Source: Sphingobium sp. (GTDB lineage: Bacteria; Pseudomonadota; Alphaproteobacteria; Sphingomonadales; Sphingomonadaceae). From it: 37,102 nt of DNA. Position 1 is the first letter of the stretch, and every line of letters begins with the position of its first letter. The position numbers and the translations under genes were made by a program. Below are positions 31,328-37,102 of this stretch, one piece after another. The notes under the pieces were generated by a model. The model saw only the letters and a list, made by a program, of their open reading frames with translations. It made no database searches and was not told the origin of the DNA. Location: positions 1-37,102 of the forward strand of contig NZ_QFOA01000028.1 of NCBI RefSeq assembly GCF_003248505.1. The letters are read 5' to 3'.

Positions 31328-31346
31328 AAGAAGGGAAGGGGGAGGG
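31328..31346 (+). promoter_or_regulatory. G-rich purine tract, copy 6 of 6
   Basis: GAAGAAGGGAAGGGGGAGG lies 29 bases before a small ORF at 31376 and about 120 bases before the 456-residue protein gene. A short GGG-TGGT-CCC dyad follows at about 31352-31361. Confidence 0.5.
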
Positions 31347-31375
31347 CAGAAGGGTGGTCCCAGGGAGATCGCCCC

Positions 31376-31471
31376 ATGCTCACCTCGTACTGTCAGTGTC
31401 GGCAGCCCTGCCATTCCTGGCGCGCGGCTGAAGCATTCGCCACCTCATCGATGCCGGGTCTTGCGGCGTGA
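31376..31471 (+). CDS. Small cysteine-containing leader ORF (31 aa)
   Basis: The product starts MLTSYCQCRQPCHSW and has three cysteines and a histidine in its first 13 residues. AGGGAG lies about 10 bases before the ATG. Its TGA overlaps the GTG start of the next gene (GTGA), a layout typical of translational coupling. It is too short for family assignment. It could be a leader peptide or a genuine micro-protein. Confidence 0.38.
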   Translation: MLTSYCQCRQPCHSWRAAEAFATSSMPGLAA

Positions 31472-32838
31472 CGACCGATCCTGCCACCTTCGATCCCGCC
31501 GACCGGCAGTGCTGGATCGCCCATGGCCGCCGTCCCGAGCATGCCGAGGTACTGGCATCGGTATGGAAGGACTATCCGGACCTTCCTTCCGATGCACCGC
31601 TGCATGAATGCATGGCGCGCAGCCGCGCGCGCGTCGCCGCGCTCCGCCCCTTCAATGATGCCATCCGCGAGGAAGCCGAACGCGAAAGACAGCGCACGAA
31701 CTTCGCCTGCATCGAGAAGCGCGTAGCAAGCGGCCAGATCAGGCCCTTCGATCAGGCCATCCTCCAGGCACGCGCCGAGCATGGCTATAACTGGGACGCT
31801 GCAGTCCTCTATGCTCAGGGTCGATACGCGGCGGAGGCTGGCTGGGGACCTCGCGATTTCTCGGCGCCACCGGGTGAAACCTCGCCCGCTTACGCCCAGG
31901 GGTTCCGCGATGGCGGTGGTTGTTTCGAAGATCTGTTCGACGTTGCCAGGCGTTCCTACGCGGCTGCCATGCGACAGGAGGACCGATTCCCGGCTCCCGG
32001 AAAGGCTTTGGTTTCACGGCCGGCTCCGAGCAGTTGGCCGTCTCCGACAGACGCCCCGCGTCCCGCATTATGGTCGAAACGCACCGTGATCATCGGTGCT
32101 GCCACTGCATCGAATGCCGCAGCAGGCTTGATGACCATGCTCCAGACACAGCCCGGGCATGAAATGGCGCATATCATCATAGCCGACGTCGGTCGGGGCT
32201 TTCGTGCGTGGCGCAGTGCGGAGCCCGCCCAGACCGGGAATCCAGCAGATCAGTTACGGGCCTTGTTTGCCGGGATCGAACCGGACGACCTGCTGATCAT
32301 TGCCGATGGCGAAGATCTCGCCTGGATAGACCGACATGCCGGCATGCTTCCGCTCTGCCGGACCATGGAGCGCACGCGTAATTCGGCGATCCAGCAGCGC
32401 GCGCAATTGCGCGCCTGGCTCGAGCGCGGACTATGCGAGGGCGAGGTCCTCGCCGGCGGCCATATCCGCTGGACCAGGCTCGCGCAGGGTCTGTCCGGCC
32501 GCCTCGGCGAATTCGTCGCCCGCTATGCCCATAAAGCCCAGCCACGCGGACACCGCCTCGTTATCGAACTACGCGATGGCGATCCCGCAATCGGCTTCAT
32601 GACGCCGCAGGGCGAACTGCTGAACCCCGAGGCGATCATTACCAACAAAGCGCATATGCGCAGACACATGGCGGCGATGCTGCGATGCTTTGCAGCCGCC
32701 ATTCCGCATCACCCCGACATGGCTGCCCGCACAGCACGACCAGACAATCCGGGAGTACCCCATGAACGAGATGACCAGCTTGCCCGTCATGCCGGGCAAG
32801 GACACGCAAGCCGCAATCCTCCTGCCGGGACCGATTGA
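31468..32838 (+). CDS. Uncharacterised 456-residue protein
   Basis: A GTG-started protein coupled to a small upstream ORF. Residues 1-170 are helical and acidic with Trp/Tyr-rich motifs (HAEVLASVWKDYPDLPSDAP, YNWDAAVLYAQGRYAAEAGWGPRDF lightly shortened). A Pro/Ser linker lies near 180-205. The C-terminal half is alpha/beta with a Rossmann-like opening (RTVIIGAATASNAAAGL), two strand-Asp motifs (HIIIADVGRGF, DDLLIIADGEDLAW) and a final segment GEFVARYAHKA...HRLVIELRDGDPAIGF. No catalytic motif that I can name is present. Codon usage matches the backbone, and a G-rich tract is shared with backbone operons. Confidence 0.72.
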   Translation: MTTDPATFDPADRQCWIAHGRRPEHAEVLASVWKDYPDLPSDAPLHECMARSRARVAALRPFNDAIREEAERERQRTNFACIEKRVASGQIRPFDQAILQARAEHGYNWDAAVLYAQGRYAAEAGWGPRDFSAPPGETSPAYAQGFRDGGGCFEDLFDVARRSYAAAMRQEDRFPAPGKALVSRPAPSSWPSPTDAPRPALWSKRTVIIGAATASNAAAGLMTMLQTQPGHEMAHIIIADVGRGFRAWRSAEPAQTGNPADQLRALFAGIEPDDLLIIADGEDLAWIDRHAGMLPLCRTMERTRNSAIQQRAQLRAWLERGLCEGEVLAGGHIRWTRLAQGLSGRLGEFVARYAHKAQPRGHRLVIELRDGDPAIGFMTPQGELLNPEAIITNKAHMRRHMAAMLRCFAAAIPHHPDMAARTARPDNPGVPHERDDQLARHAGQGHASRNPPAGTD

Positions 32839-32851
32839 CGATGGCCGTTGA
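32762..32851 (+). CDS. Small ORF (29 aa), possibly the truncated start of a lost gene
   Basis: The product starts MNEMTSLPVMPGKDTQ and ends LPGPIDDGR. GGGAG stands nine bases before the ATG. It overlaps the end of the 456-residue gene in another frame and stops exactly where backbone-like codon usage ends. It may be the first codons of a backbone gene cut off by arrival of the downstream cargo, or a genuine short peptide. Confidence 0.3.
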   Translation: MNEMTSLPVMPGKDTQAAILLPGPIDDGR

Positions 32852-33368
32852 ACCGAGCGGGGCACAAGCGGACTTTCCGAGATTGAACCGCGCCGAATTC
32901 CGCAACGCCATCCCCACACTTCCCGCTGCGTGCTCGTCGCGCTCCTGCCCGGTGACTTTCAGAAGGGTGCCCGTGCGAAAGCACACCAGAACTGGAAATG
33001 GTATCGCCGTTTATGCCGGTACGTTTGGCGAAGCCTTGATATCCTCCCGACAATCGCAGTCTGATATACGAGCTGTTATCGCAACCGAGTTTTCCGACGA
33101 TTCCGGTTGAAACCACTCCTCGGCTGCGAAAGCCCAGCTCTGGCCGGTAGATGACGGTCCGGTTCGAAGCCGGGTTGCGGGGATAGGTAATGCTCACGCG
33201 GTGTCGGCTGCCGGCTAGAATGGGCCCTTCACCGATCGCCCTTGGAACGGCGGCTTCCCTGGGAGCCAGTCAATCGCTCAGTTCCGGTCAAAGCGGCTCA
33301 CACGGCGAAATTGTTGGTTGCAAAGCTTTATCCACGTGGCATTTTGGCCTCCGGGGGAAGCAATTTCG
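32852..33368. other. Intergenic boundary region before the defence-like module
   Basis: About 515 bases hold no convincing gene. A 136-residue minus-strand frame (32787-33197) has no family features. The region changes from backbone-like GC-rich sequence to more mixed composition towards 33300. The promoter of the nuclease-ATPase module should lie in the last 100 bases, which are relatively AT-rich (AAATTGTTGG, AAGCTTTATCC). I see no attachment-site repeat with certainty. Confidence 0.45.
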
Positions 33369-34454
33369 ATGGCATCCAAGGCTCTGATCGCAAAGAAACC
33401 GCGTGAACAAGCAGGCTCGGTGGCCTCACGCGCTTTTGACTTTCAAATGCACGCGTCGATGGCGCGAATTCTCGAGGCCTACCAAAACGGCGAAGGCTTT
33501 GTTGCCTATTTCGACTTCTTTGACGACTTAATTTTTCTGACCGGAGACGGCGACGACGCTGCCATTTGCTTTTACCAGATGAAATCCCGCGCCGGCTCGG
33601 CCTGGACGCCTAAACGGTTGGCAAGCAGGCCAGCCAAAGGCGACCTGCCCAAATCCATCGTTGGCAAGACCTATCACAACCTGCACGAATTCGGGGCGCT
33701 GGTTCGGAAGGCAGCGATCATCTCGAACCAACACCTCCAGGCGAAATATCCTGATGGCAGCAAGACCGGACCAGACGACGGTGAGATATTGCTTTCAGCA
33801 TTATTCGCTGAGGATCATGGCGTCTTGGTCGCCGCGATCCAAGCCGATTTCCCCGGAAGCATCGATCCACGGCACGCCGAACTTTTGGTTTATGAGCGCA
33901 TCGCGCTCGACATGCAAAGCTTCCGCCAGACCTTGCTCGGCATTGTCACCGAGTTTGCGACCGCGATCGGGCCAGAATATGCGGTATCCGCCCAACCGCT
34001 TTATCAGGCGCTGCTCAGCGAAATCTCGCGTTGCACCGGGACCGTCGCTTCCAGCGCGAGGAATCTCCCCGAGCTCAAAAAGCAAAAGGGTCTCGCGGCT
34101 TCGGATGTCGCGGCGCTGGTTGAGCAAATGAAGCGACGTGGCCGCACGCCGACCGAATGGTGGCCGACCGTCGAAGCTGAGCTAATAGCCGATGGGTGGA
34201 AGACCATACCGCTACGCCGCCTATCGCTTGCCTGTCTAGAATATTGGCGGGCCCGCGAACGCGGCGCTGGGATTGCCCTTGATCTTCATCAAGCGCTCGC
34301 TGAGTTGTTTGCCGCGCACCCAGACTTGGTGGACGACACCATCGTAGGAACGATGGCCGCCTATAAGCTCGCCGGCAGTATATTGGACCCCGTAGGTGAG
34401 CCCTATACCGGCCAAGCCGCACTACTTGTCGAAATCATGGAATCGCTCGGATGA
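33369..34454 (+). CDS. Cap4/DUF4297-type nuclease protein of an ABC-ATPase-linked defence-like module
   Basis: A 361-residue protein. The N-terminal part (about 15-110) matches Cap4 dsDNA endonucleases (formerly DUF4297): FDFQMHASMARIL near residue 23, the acidic strand FDFFDDLIFL (Asp52/Asp53) and the FYQMKS strand with Gln70-x-Lys72. These fit a PD-(D/E)xK core. AIISNQ follows at the end of the domain. The C-terminal 230 residues are helical and unassigned, as in effector proteins of ABC-three-component/Lamassu systems. I chose the ATG at 33369 because GGGGGA lies about ten bases upstream. An in-frame start at 33318 adds 17 non-family residues. The ATPase gene follows after 57 bases. Base composition is more AT-rich than the backbone, indicating separate acquisition. 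Confidence 0.82.
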   Translation: MASKALIAKKPREQAGSVASRAFDFQMHASMARILEAYQNGEGFVAYFDFFDDLIFLTGDGDDAAICFYQMKSRAGSAWTPKRLASRPAKGDLPKSIVGKTYHNLHEFGALVRKAAIISNQHLQAKYPDGSKTGPDDGEILLSALFAEDHGVLVAAIQADFPGSIDPRHAELLVYERIALDMQSFRQTLLGIVTEFATAIGPEYAVSAQPLYQALLSEISRCTGTVASSARNLPELKKQKGLAASDVAALVEQMKRRGRTPTEWWPTVEAELIADGWKTIPLRRLSLACLEYWRARERGAGIALDLHQALAELFAAHPDLVDDTIVGTMAAYKLAGSILDPVGEPYTGQAALLVEIMESLG

Positions 34455-34511
34455 CCGGTCCCAATGTCACGCGGCTGCGCCGCATCTTGCGATCGCTGAA
34501 AGACGCTAGCC

Positions 34512-36200
34512 ATGACCAACGTAAGATTCGTCGGACTCTTCCTATTGTCGCGGACCGAGAAGCGCGCGTTGAAGGTGCCCTTGAACGCGTCAAGGATCGT
34601 CATTCAAGGTGGAAACGGCTTCGGAAAATCAGCGATTCTGAAGAGCATCTACGAGACGCTGGGAGCCTTACCCCAAAAGATTGATAGCCGATGGCGGGCC
34701 GGGAACGTCTCGAGTGCATTGGTCTTTGAATATCAAGGAAAACGCTACACTGCGGTAAAGGCGCTGGGCATGTACGCCTTGTTCGACGCTGAGCGTAAAT
34801 TGCTATTCTCGGGCCAACAAATAGTAAAGGAATGGGGGCCGCAGCTTGCGAAATTCTTTGGCTTCAAGCTAATAATGACGGATCGCGACGGCGACATTGT
34901 TGTACCGCCACCATCCTACATGTTCGCGCCCTTCTATATCGATCAAGATATGGGCTGGAGTCGGCCTTGGTCATCCTTCCAAGATCTCTACCTCCCCGAT
35001 AGCACGCGCACCTTGGCTGACTATCACTCGGGGCTCAGGCCCGATGCTTATTATGAAGCGCGCGCTAATCTCGCCGTTGATCGCATCGCGCTGTCCGAAC
35101 TCGAAGCAAGTGTCTCGACACTGCGAGATGCTATAGACCAAATCCAGCAGATTGATGAGGGTGTAAGCCCTACCTATGACATGGGAGAGTTTCGCGCTGA
35201 GGTTGAAGACCTTGTTCGGGAAAGCGAGACTTTGCTGACGCAGCAACGCGAGTACCGGCGCGAAATCTCCGAATTGCACGAGGAAACGCACCTTCTTCAG
35301 TCCGAGAAGAGCCTGCTTGAGCGCGCGCTCCGCGAACTGCGCGAGGAGTTTGATGTCGCCGCCGCGCTGCCCGACGAGATCGAGTGCCCTACCTGCGGTC
35401 AGGGCTATGCGAACGACTTGGCCGACCGCTTCGCGCTGATCCAGGACGAAGGCGTGCTGACTGAGGCGATCGGCGCCACTAATATCAAGCTAACCCGCGT
35501 CAGGGAAGACGAGCAGCAGAAACAAGATAAGCTGCACGAGATCGAGAGGAGCCTCCGACGGATCGAGCATATTCTTGCGGTCGAACGAGCAGCCCTGTCT
35601 TTTAATGATGTTGTGATCGCCGCTGGGAAGACCGAAGCTGCCAAGATTCTTCGCAGCTCGCTGGGTGAGAAGGCCGCCGATGCCGCTGATGTACGCTACC
35701 GCGTCGATAAGCATCGAGATACAATGACCAGCCTCACTAGTGCCAAGCGAAGTGGCGAGATTCTAAAATTCTACCGCGCGCTACTCGCTAAATATGCCTT
35801 CGACCTAGATGTTGCGCTCGAGCAGGATGGCGCGCAGTCTATACACCGTATCCAGGCCGCGCGTGGCAGCGAGGGGCCTCGTGGACTTCTGGCATATTAC
35901 TATGCGTTTCTGCAAACCCGCGTTAAATATGCTACCGCCACGGCATTTCCGATTGTGATCGACGCCCCCAATCAACAGGGCCAGGACGCAGTGCACCTGC
36001 CTCAAATGCTGAGGTTTATCTTCGCGCAGGCGCCGGCTGATGCGCAGGTCATCGTCGCTGTTGAGGAGGCGTCGCAGGGTCTGCCGGCCGATGTGGATAT
36101 CCGATCCTATGGCGTGCAGCGGCGGCAAGTACTGCGCGAAGCTGAGTTCGATGAGATCAACGAAAGGTTTTCTGTATACACTAGGCAACTACTGCTATGA
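34512..36200 (+). CDS. SMC/Rad50-like ABC ATPase with zinc-hook motif (Lamassu LmuB / ABC-3C-like)
   Basis: A 562-residue short SMC-like ATPase. It has N-terminal Walker A GGNGFGKSA (about 33-41), a coiled-coil arm (about 165-290, ELEASVSTLRDAIDQIQQ and LLTQQREYRREISELHEE) and a hook apex CPTCGQGY (Cys292, Cys295). The return coiled coil spans about 300-420. The signature-like GSEGPRGLLAYYYAFL is near 450 and Walker B is FPIVIDAPNQQGQD (Asp484). The GPRGLLAYY and IDAPNQQ forms are characteristic of ATPases in ABC-three-component systems, including Lamassu. It would sense aberrant or invading DNA and license the nuclease (family knowledge, inference here). No separate middle component is encoded between the two genes. 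The start at 34512 has only a weak ribosome site, so coupling to the upstream gene is possible. Confidence 0.87.
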   Translation: MTNVRFVGLFLLSRTEKRALKVPLNASRIVIQGGNGFGKSAILKSIYETLGALPQKIDSRWRAGNVSSALVFEYQGKRYTAVKALGMYALFDAERKLLFSGQQIVKEWGPQLAKFFGFKLIMTDRDGDIVVPPPSYMFAPFYIDQDMGWSRPWSSFQDLYLPDSTRTLADYHSGLRPDAYYEARANLAVDRIALSELEASVSTLRDAIDQIQQIDEGVSPTYDMGEFRAEVEDLVRESETLLTQQREYRREISELHEETHLLQSEKSLLERALRELREEFDVAAALPDEIECPTCGQGYANDLADRFALIQDEGVLTEAIGATNIKLTRVREDEQQKQDKLHEIERSLRRIEHILAVERAALSFNDVVIAAGKTEAAKILRSSLGEKAADAADVRYRVDKHRDTMTSLTSAKRSGEILKFYRALLAKYAFDLDVALEQDGAQSIHRIQAARGSEGPRGLLAYYYAFLQTRVKYATATAFPIVIDAPNQQGQDAVHLPQMLRFIFAQAPADAQVIVAVEEASQGLPADVDIRSYGVQRRQVLREAEFDEINERFSVYTRQLLL

Positions 36201-36324
36201 TATTTTGAATGGTTTATTGCGGCGGCAACCTGAGCGCGACTAAAACCTAGGGCCGGGACCCATAAGCAGGATTCCCATTTGGGCTAAGATGTGATTCAAG
36301 CATTCGAGGCATCGGGAGCGCGAG

Positions 36325-36935
36325 ATGGCGGGCGAGTTCTGGTTGGACGACAGGCAGTGGGCGCGGTTGCAGCCGATGTTGCCGAACAAGCCGAGGGGTG
36401 TGCCGCGTGTCGATGACCGGCGTGTGATCAGCGGCATCGTCCATGTGCTGCAATCGGGATGTCGGTGGAAGGATGCGCCGTCGATCTACGGGCCGCCCAA
36501 GACGCTCTACAACCGCAACGTGCGCTGGGCCGCCAAAGGTGTCTGGCGTGCCGTGTTCGAGGCGCTGGCGGCAGAGGGCGGGCCACCGACCGAGGTGCTG
36601 ATCGACAGTACGCATGTGAAGGCGCACCGCTCGGCGGCAGGCGGAAAAGGGGGGCGCACTGCCAGGCGATCGGCGTCAGCCGGGGTGGCCGCAACACCAA
36701 GGTCCACGCGCTCACCGACCGCCAAGGCCGACCGCTCGCCTTCCTGCTAACGCCGGGACAGGCCGCCGACTGCCGCGCCGCCGAGCACCTGCTCAACGCC
36801 TTGCCCCGGCGCTGCATCGTCCACGCCGACCGCGCCTATGACAGCAACCGCATCCGCGATCTGATCGAGGATCAGGGCGCGGTCCCCAACATCCCGTCCA
36901 AGCGCAACCGCTGCTGGAAAAGCTGCTTCAGCAAA
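36325..36935 (+). pseudogene. IS5-type transposase (two frames), C-terminus removed by IS66 insertion
   Basis: The first frame (36325 to about 36650) encodes MAGEFWLDDRQWARLQPMLP, GIVHVLQSGCRWKDAP and the catalytic Asp of VLIDSTHVKAHR. After a -1 shift the second frame continues QAIGVSRGGRNTKVHALTD, then the conserved second Asp region (HADRAYDSN) and PSKRNRCWKSCFS. The final YREK-like part with the catalytic Glu is missing because another element interrupts the gene at 36936. IS427-group elements normally express transposase by frameshift, so the shift is probably programmed. The truncation makes the gene inactive. Confidence 0.85.
36645..36654 (+). other. A4G6 slippery site for -1 frameshift in IS5 transposase
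   Basis: AAAAGGGGGG occurs exactly where the reading frame of the transposase must change from the first to the second ORF. A homopolymeric A/G run is the usual site of programmed -1 slippage in this IS group. Confidence 0.6.
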
Positions 36936-37102
36936 GTAAGCGTGGGCTGGAGGCCGCAGATCAGGCGGCTTCGGCGATCGGTTGCTGATCTGGCCGCCAG
37001 TTCCAGGGCATGAGTTCATCCCAGCGCGTGGCAGGCCAGTCGCCAGCGATCCTGGCGATGACATCGGCGATGTAGGCCTGCGGTTCGAGGCCATTGAGCT
37101 TG
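36936..37102 (-). mobile_element. IS66-family element, right end (partial)
   Basis: GTAAGCG at 36936 is the hallmark terminal sequence of IS66-family elements. It stands at the point where the IS5 transposase breaks. The C-terminus of an IS66 transposase reads outward on the minus strand just inside it. The element continues beyond the window. IS66 makes eight-base target duplications, so TCAGCAAA (36928-36935) should recur at the far end. Confidence 0.85.
36961..37101 (-). CDS. IS66-family transposase (TnpC), C-terminal fragment
   Basis: Forty-six codons plus a stop on the minus strand encode the typical IS66 C-terminus KLNGLEPQAYIADVIARI, then DWPATRWDELMPWNW and PIAEAA. The remainder of the gene is outside the window. 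The stop lies 25 bases inside the terminal GTAAGCG, the normal distance for this family. Confidence 0.88.
   Translation of the reverse strand, partial: KLNGLEPQAYIADVIARIAGDWPATRWDELMPWNWRPDQQPIAEAA

Larger units (their letters stand above)
36247..36935 (+). mobile_element. IS5-family (IS427-like) insertion sequence, 3' part missing
   Basis: The element probably begins with the GC-rich end CTAGGGCCGGGACCCATAA at 36247, directly after the defence-like module, and contains a two-frame transposase. Its right part is lost where an IS66-type element begins at 36936. The exact left end is a guess from sequence character, since the matching right terminal repeat is not in the window. Confidence 0.75.

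Noticed and set aside
32787..33197. 136-codon minus-strand frame in the gap before the nuclease gene
   Set aside because: It has no family match, no clear ribosome site, and partly overlaps the end of the 456-residue gene.
34451..34684. 77-codon frame starting in an ATGA overlap with the nuclease stop, at first sight a middle component of an ABC-3C system
   Set aside because: Only its first 20 codons are outside the ATPase gene. The rest is an out-of-frame, Arg/Lys-rich reading of the ATPase N-terminus including Walker A, so it is most likely a shadow, at best a coupling leader.
1..37102. tRNA, rRNA, CRISPR arrays, relaxase, type IV secretion, replication initiator or integrase
   Set aside because: I looked for them because of the plasmid-like backbone and saw none on either strand, so element type and mobility cannot be decided from this window.

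Overview
The window reads as accessory, mobile-element DNA of a GC-rich alphaproteobacterium, most likely a sphingomonad (Sphingomonas/Sphingobium/Novosphingobium group). This is an inference from gene content and codon usage: a FecI-FecR-TonB receptor locus, a luxR-luxI-phytanoyl-CoA-dioxygenase cluster, a Ros/MucR-type protein, and a long plasmid-type backbone. I see no replication initiator, ParA, relaxase, type IV secretion, rRNA, tRNA or CRISPR genes, so whether this is a plasmid, an ICE or an integrated island is open.

Layout. (1) 1-2243, minus strand: a FecI-type sigma factor, a FecR-type anti-sigma regulator and a TonB-dependent receptor cut off by what looks like the end of an IS21-like element. 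(2) 2809-5552, minus: a compact luxR-luxI-phyH-marR quorum-sensing cluster. (3) 5726-8190: a small plus-strand gene, then an overlapping minus-strand chain of a membrane-anchored LuxR-type HTH protein, a small helical protein, a membrane protein and a RadC-like JAB protein. (4) 8603-24351: DNA-handling backbone genes. These are a Toprim primase-like protein, HU, a 676-aa ParB-like protein, a SEC-C protein, a 1431-aa methyltransferase/strawberry-notch helicase fusion reminiscent of phage P1 DarB, a MucR-like protein with a histone-H1-like tail, three unknown proteins, an N6-methylase-like protein without the NPPY motif, an ABC exporter and a DUF932 protein. (5) 24648-30602: an apparently complete PRTRC cassette (ParB, E, C, F, B, A, ThiF) whose C, ThiF, B and A members resemble a ubiquitin-like protein, an E1, an E2 and a JAMM peptidase. 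(6) 30638-31276: a VapBC toxin-antitoxin pair with a palindromic operator candidate. (7) 31376-32851: an uncharacterised gene with small coupled ORFs.

(8) 33369-36200 is the strongest candidate for the unusual system. It is a two-gene, visibly more AT-rich module: a Cap4/DUF4297-type nuclease protein followed by a short SMC/Rad50-like ATPase with a CPTC zinc-hook motif, a GSEGPRG signature and an IDAPNQQ Walker B. It resembles Lamassu / ABC-three-component defence systems, but no separate middle component is visible. It is bounded downstream by an IS5-type element that has itself been interrupted by an IS66-type element at the window end.

A further unexplained pattern is a purine/G-rich tract (roughly GGAAAGGRGAGGGGGRAGG) that occurs six times, always on the plus strand and always just upstream of a plus-strand backbone gene or operon (near 8485, 9895, 12796, 18407, 23072 and 31328). 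In several copies a short inverted repeat lies between it and the start codon. This suggests a shared regulatory leader for the whole backbone.
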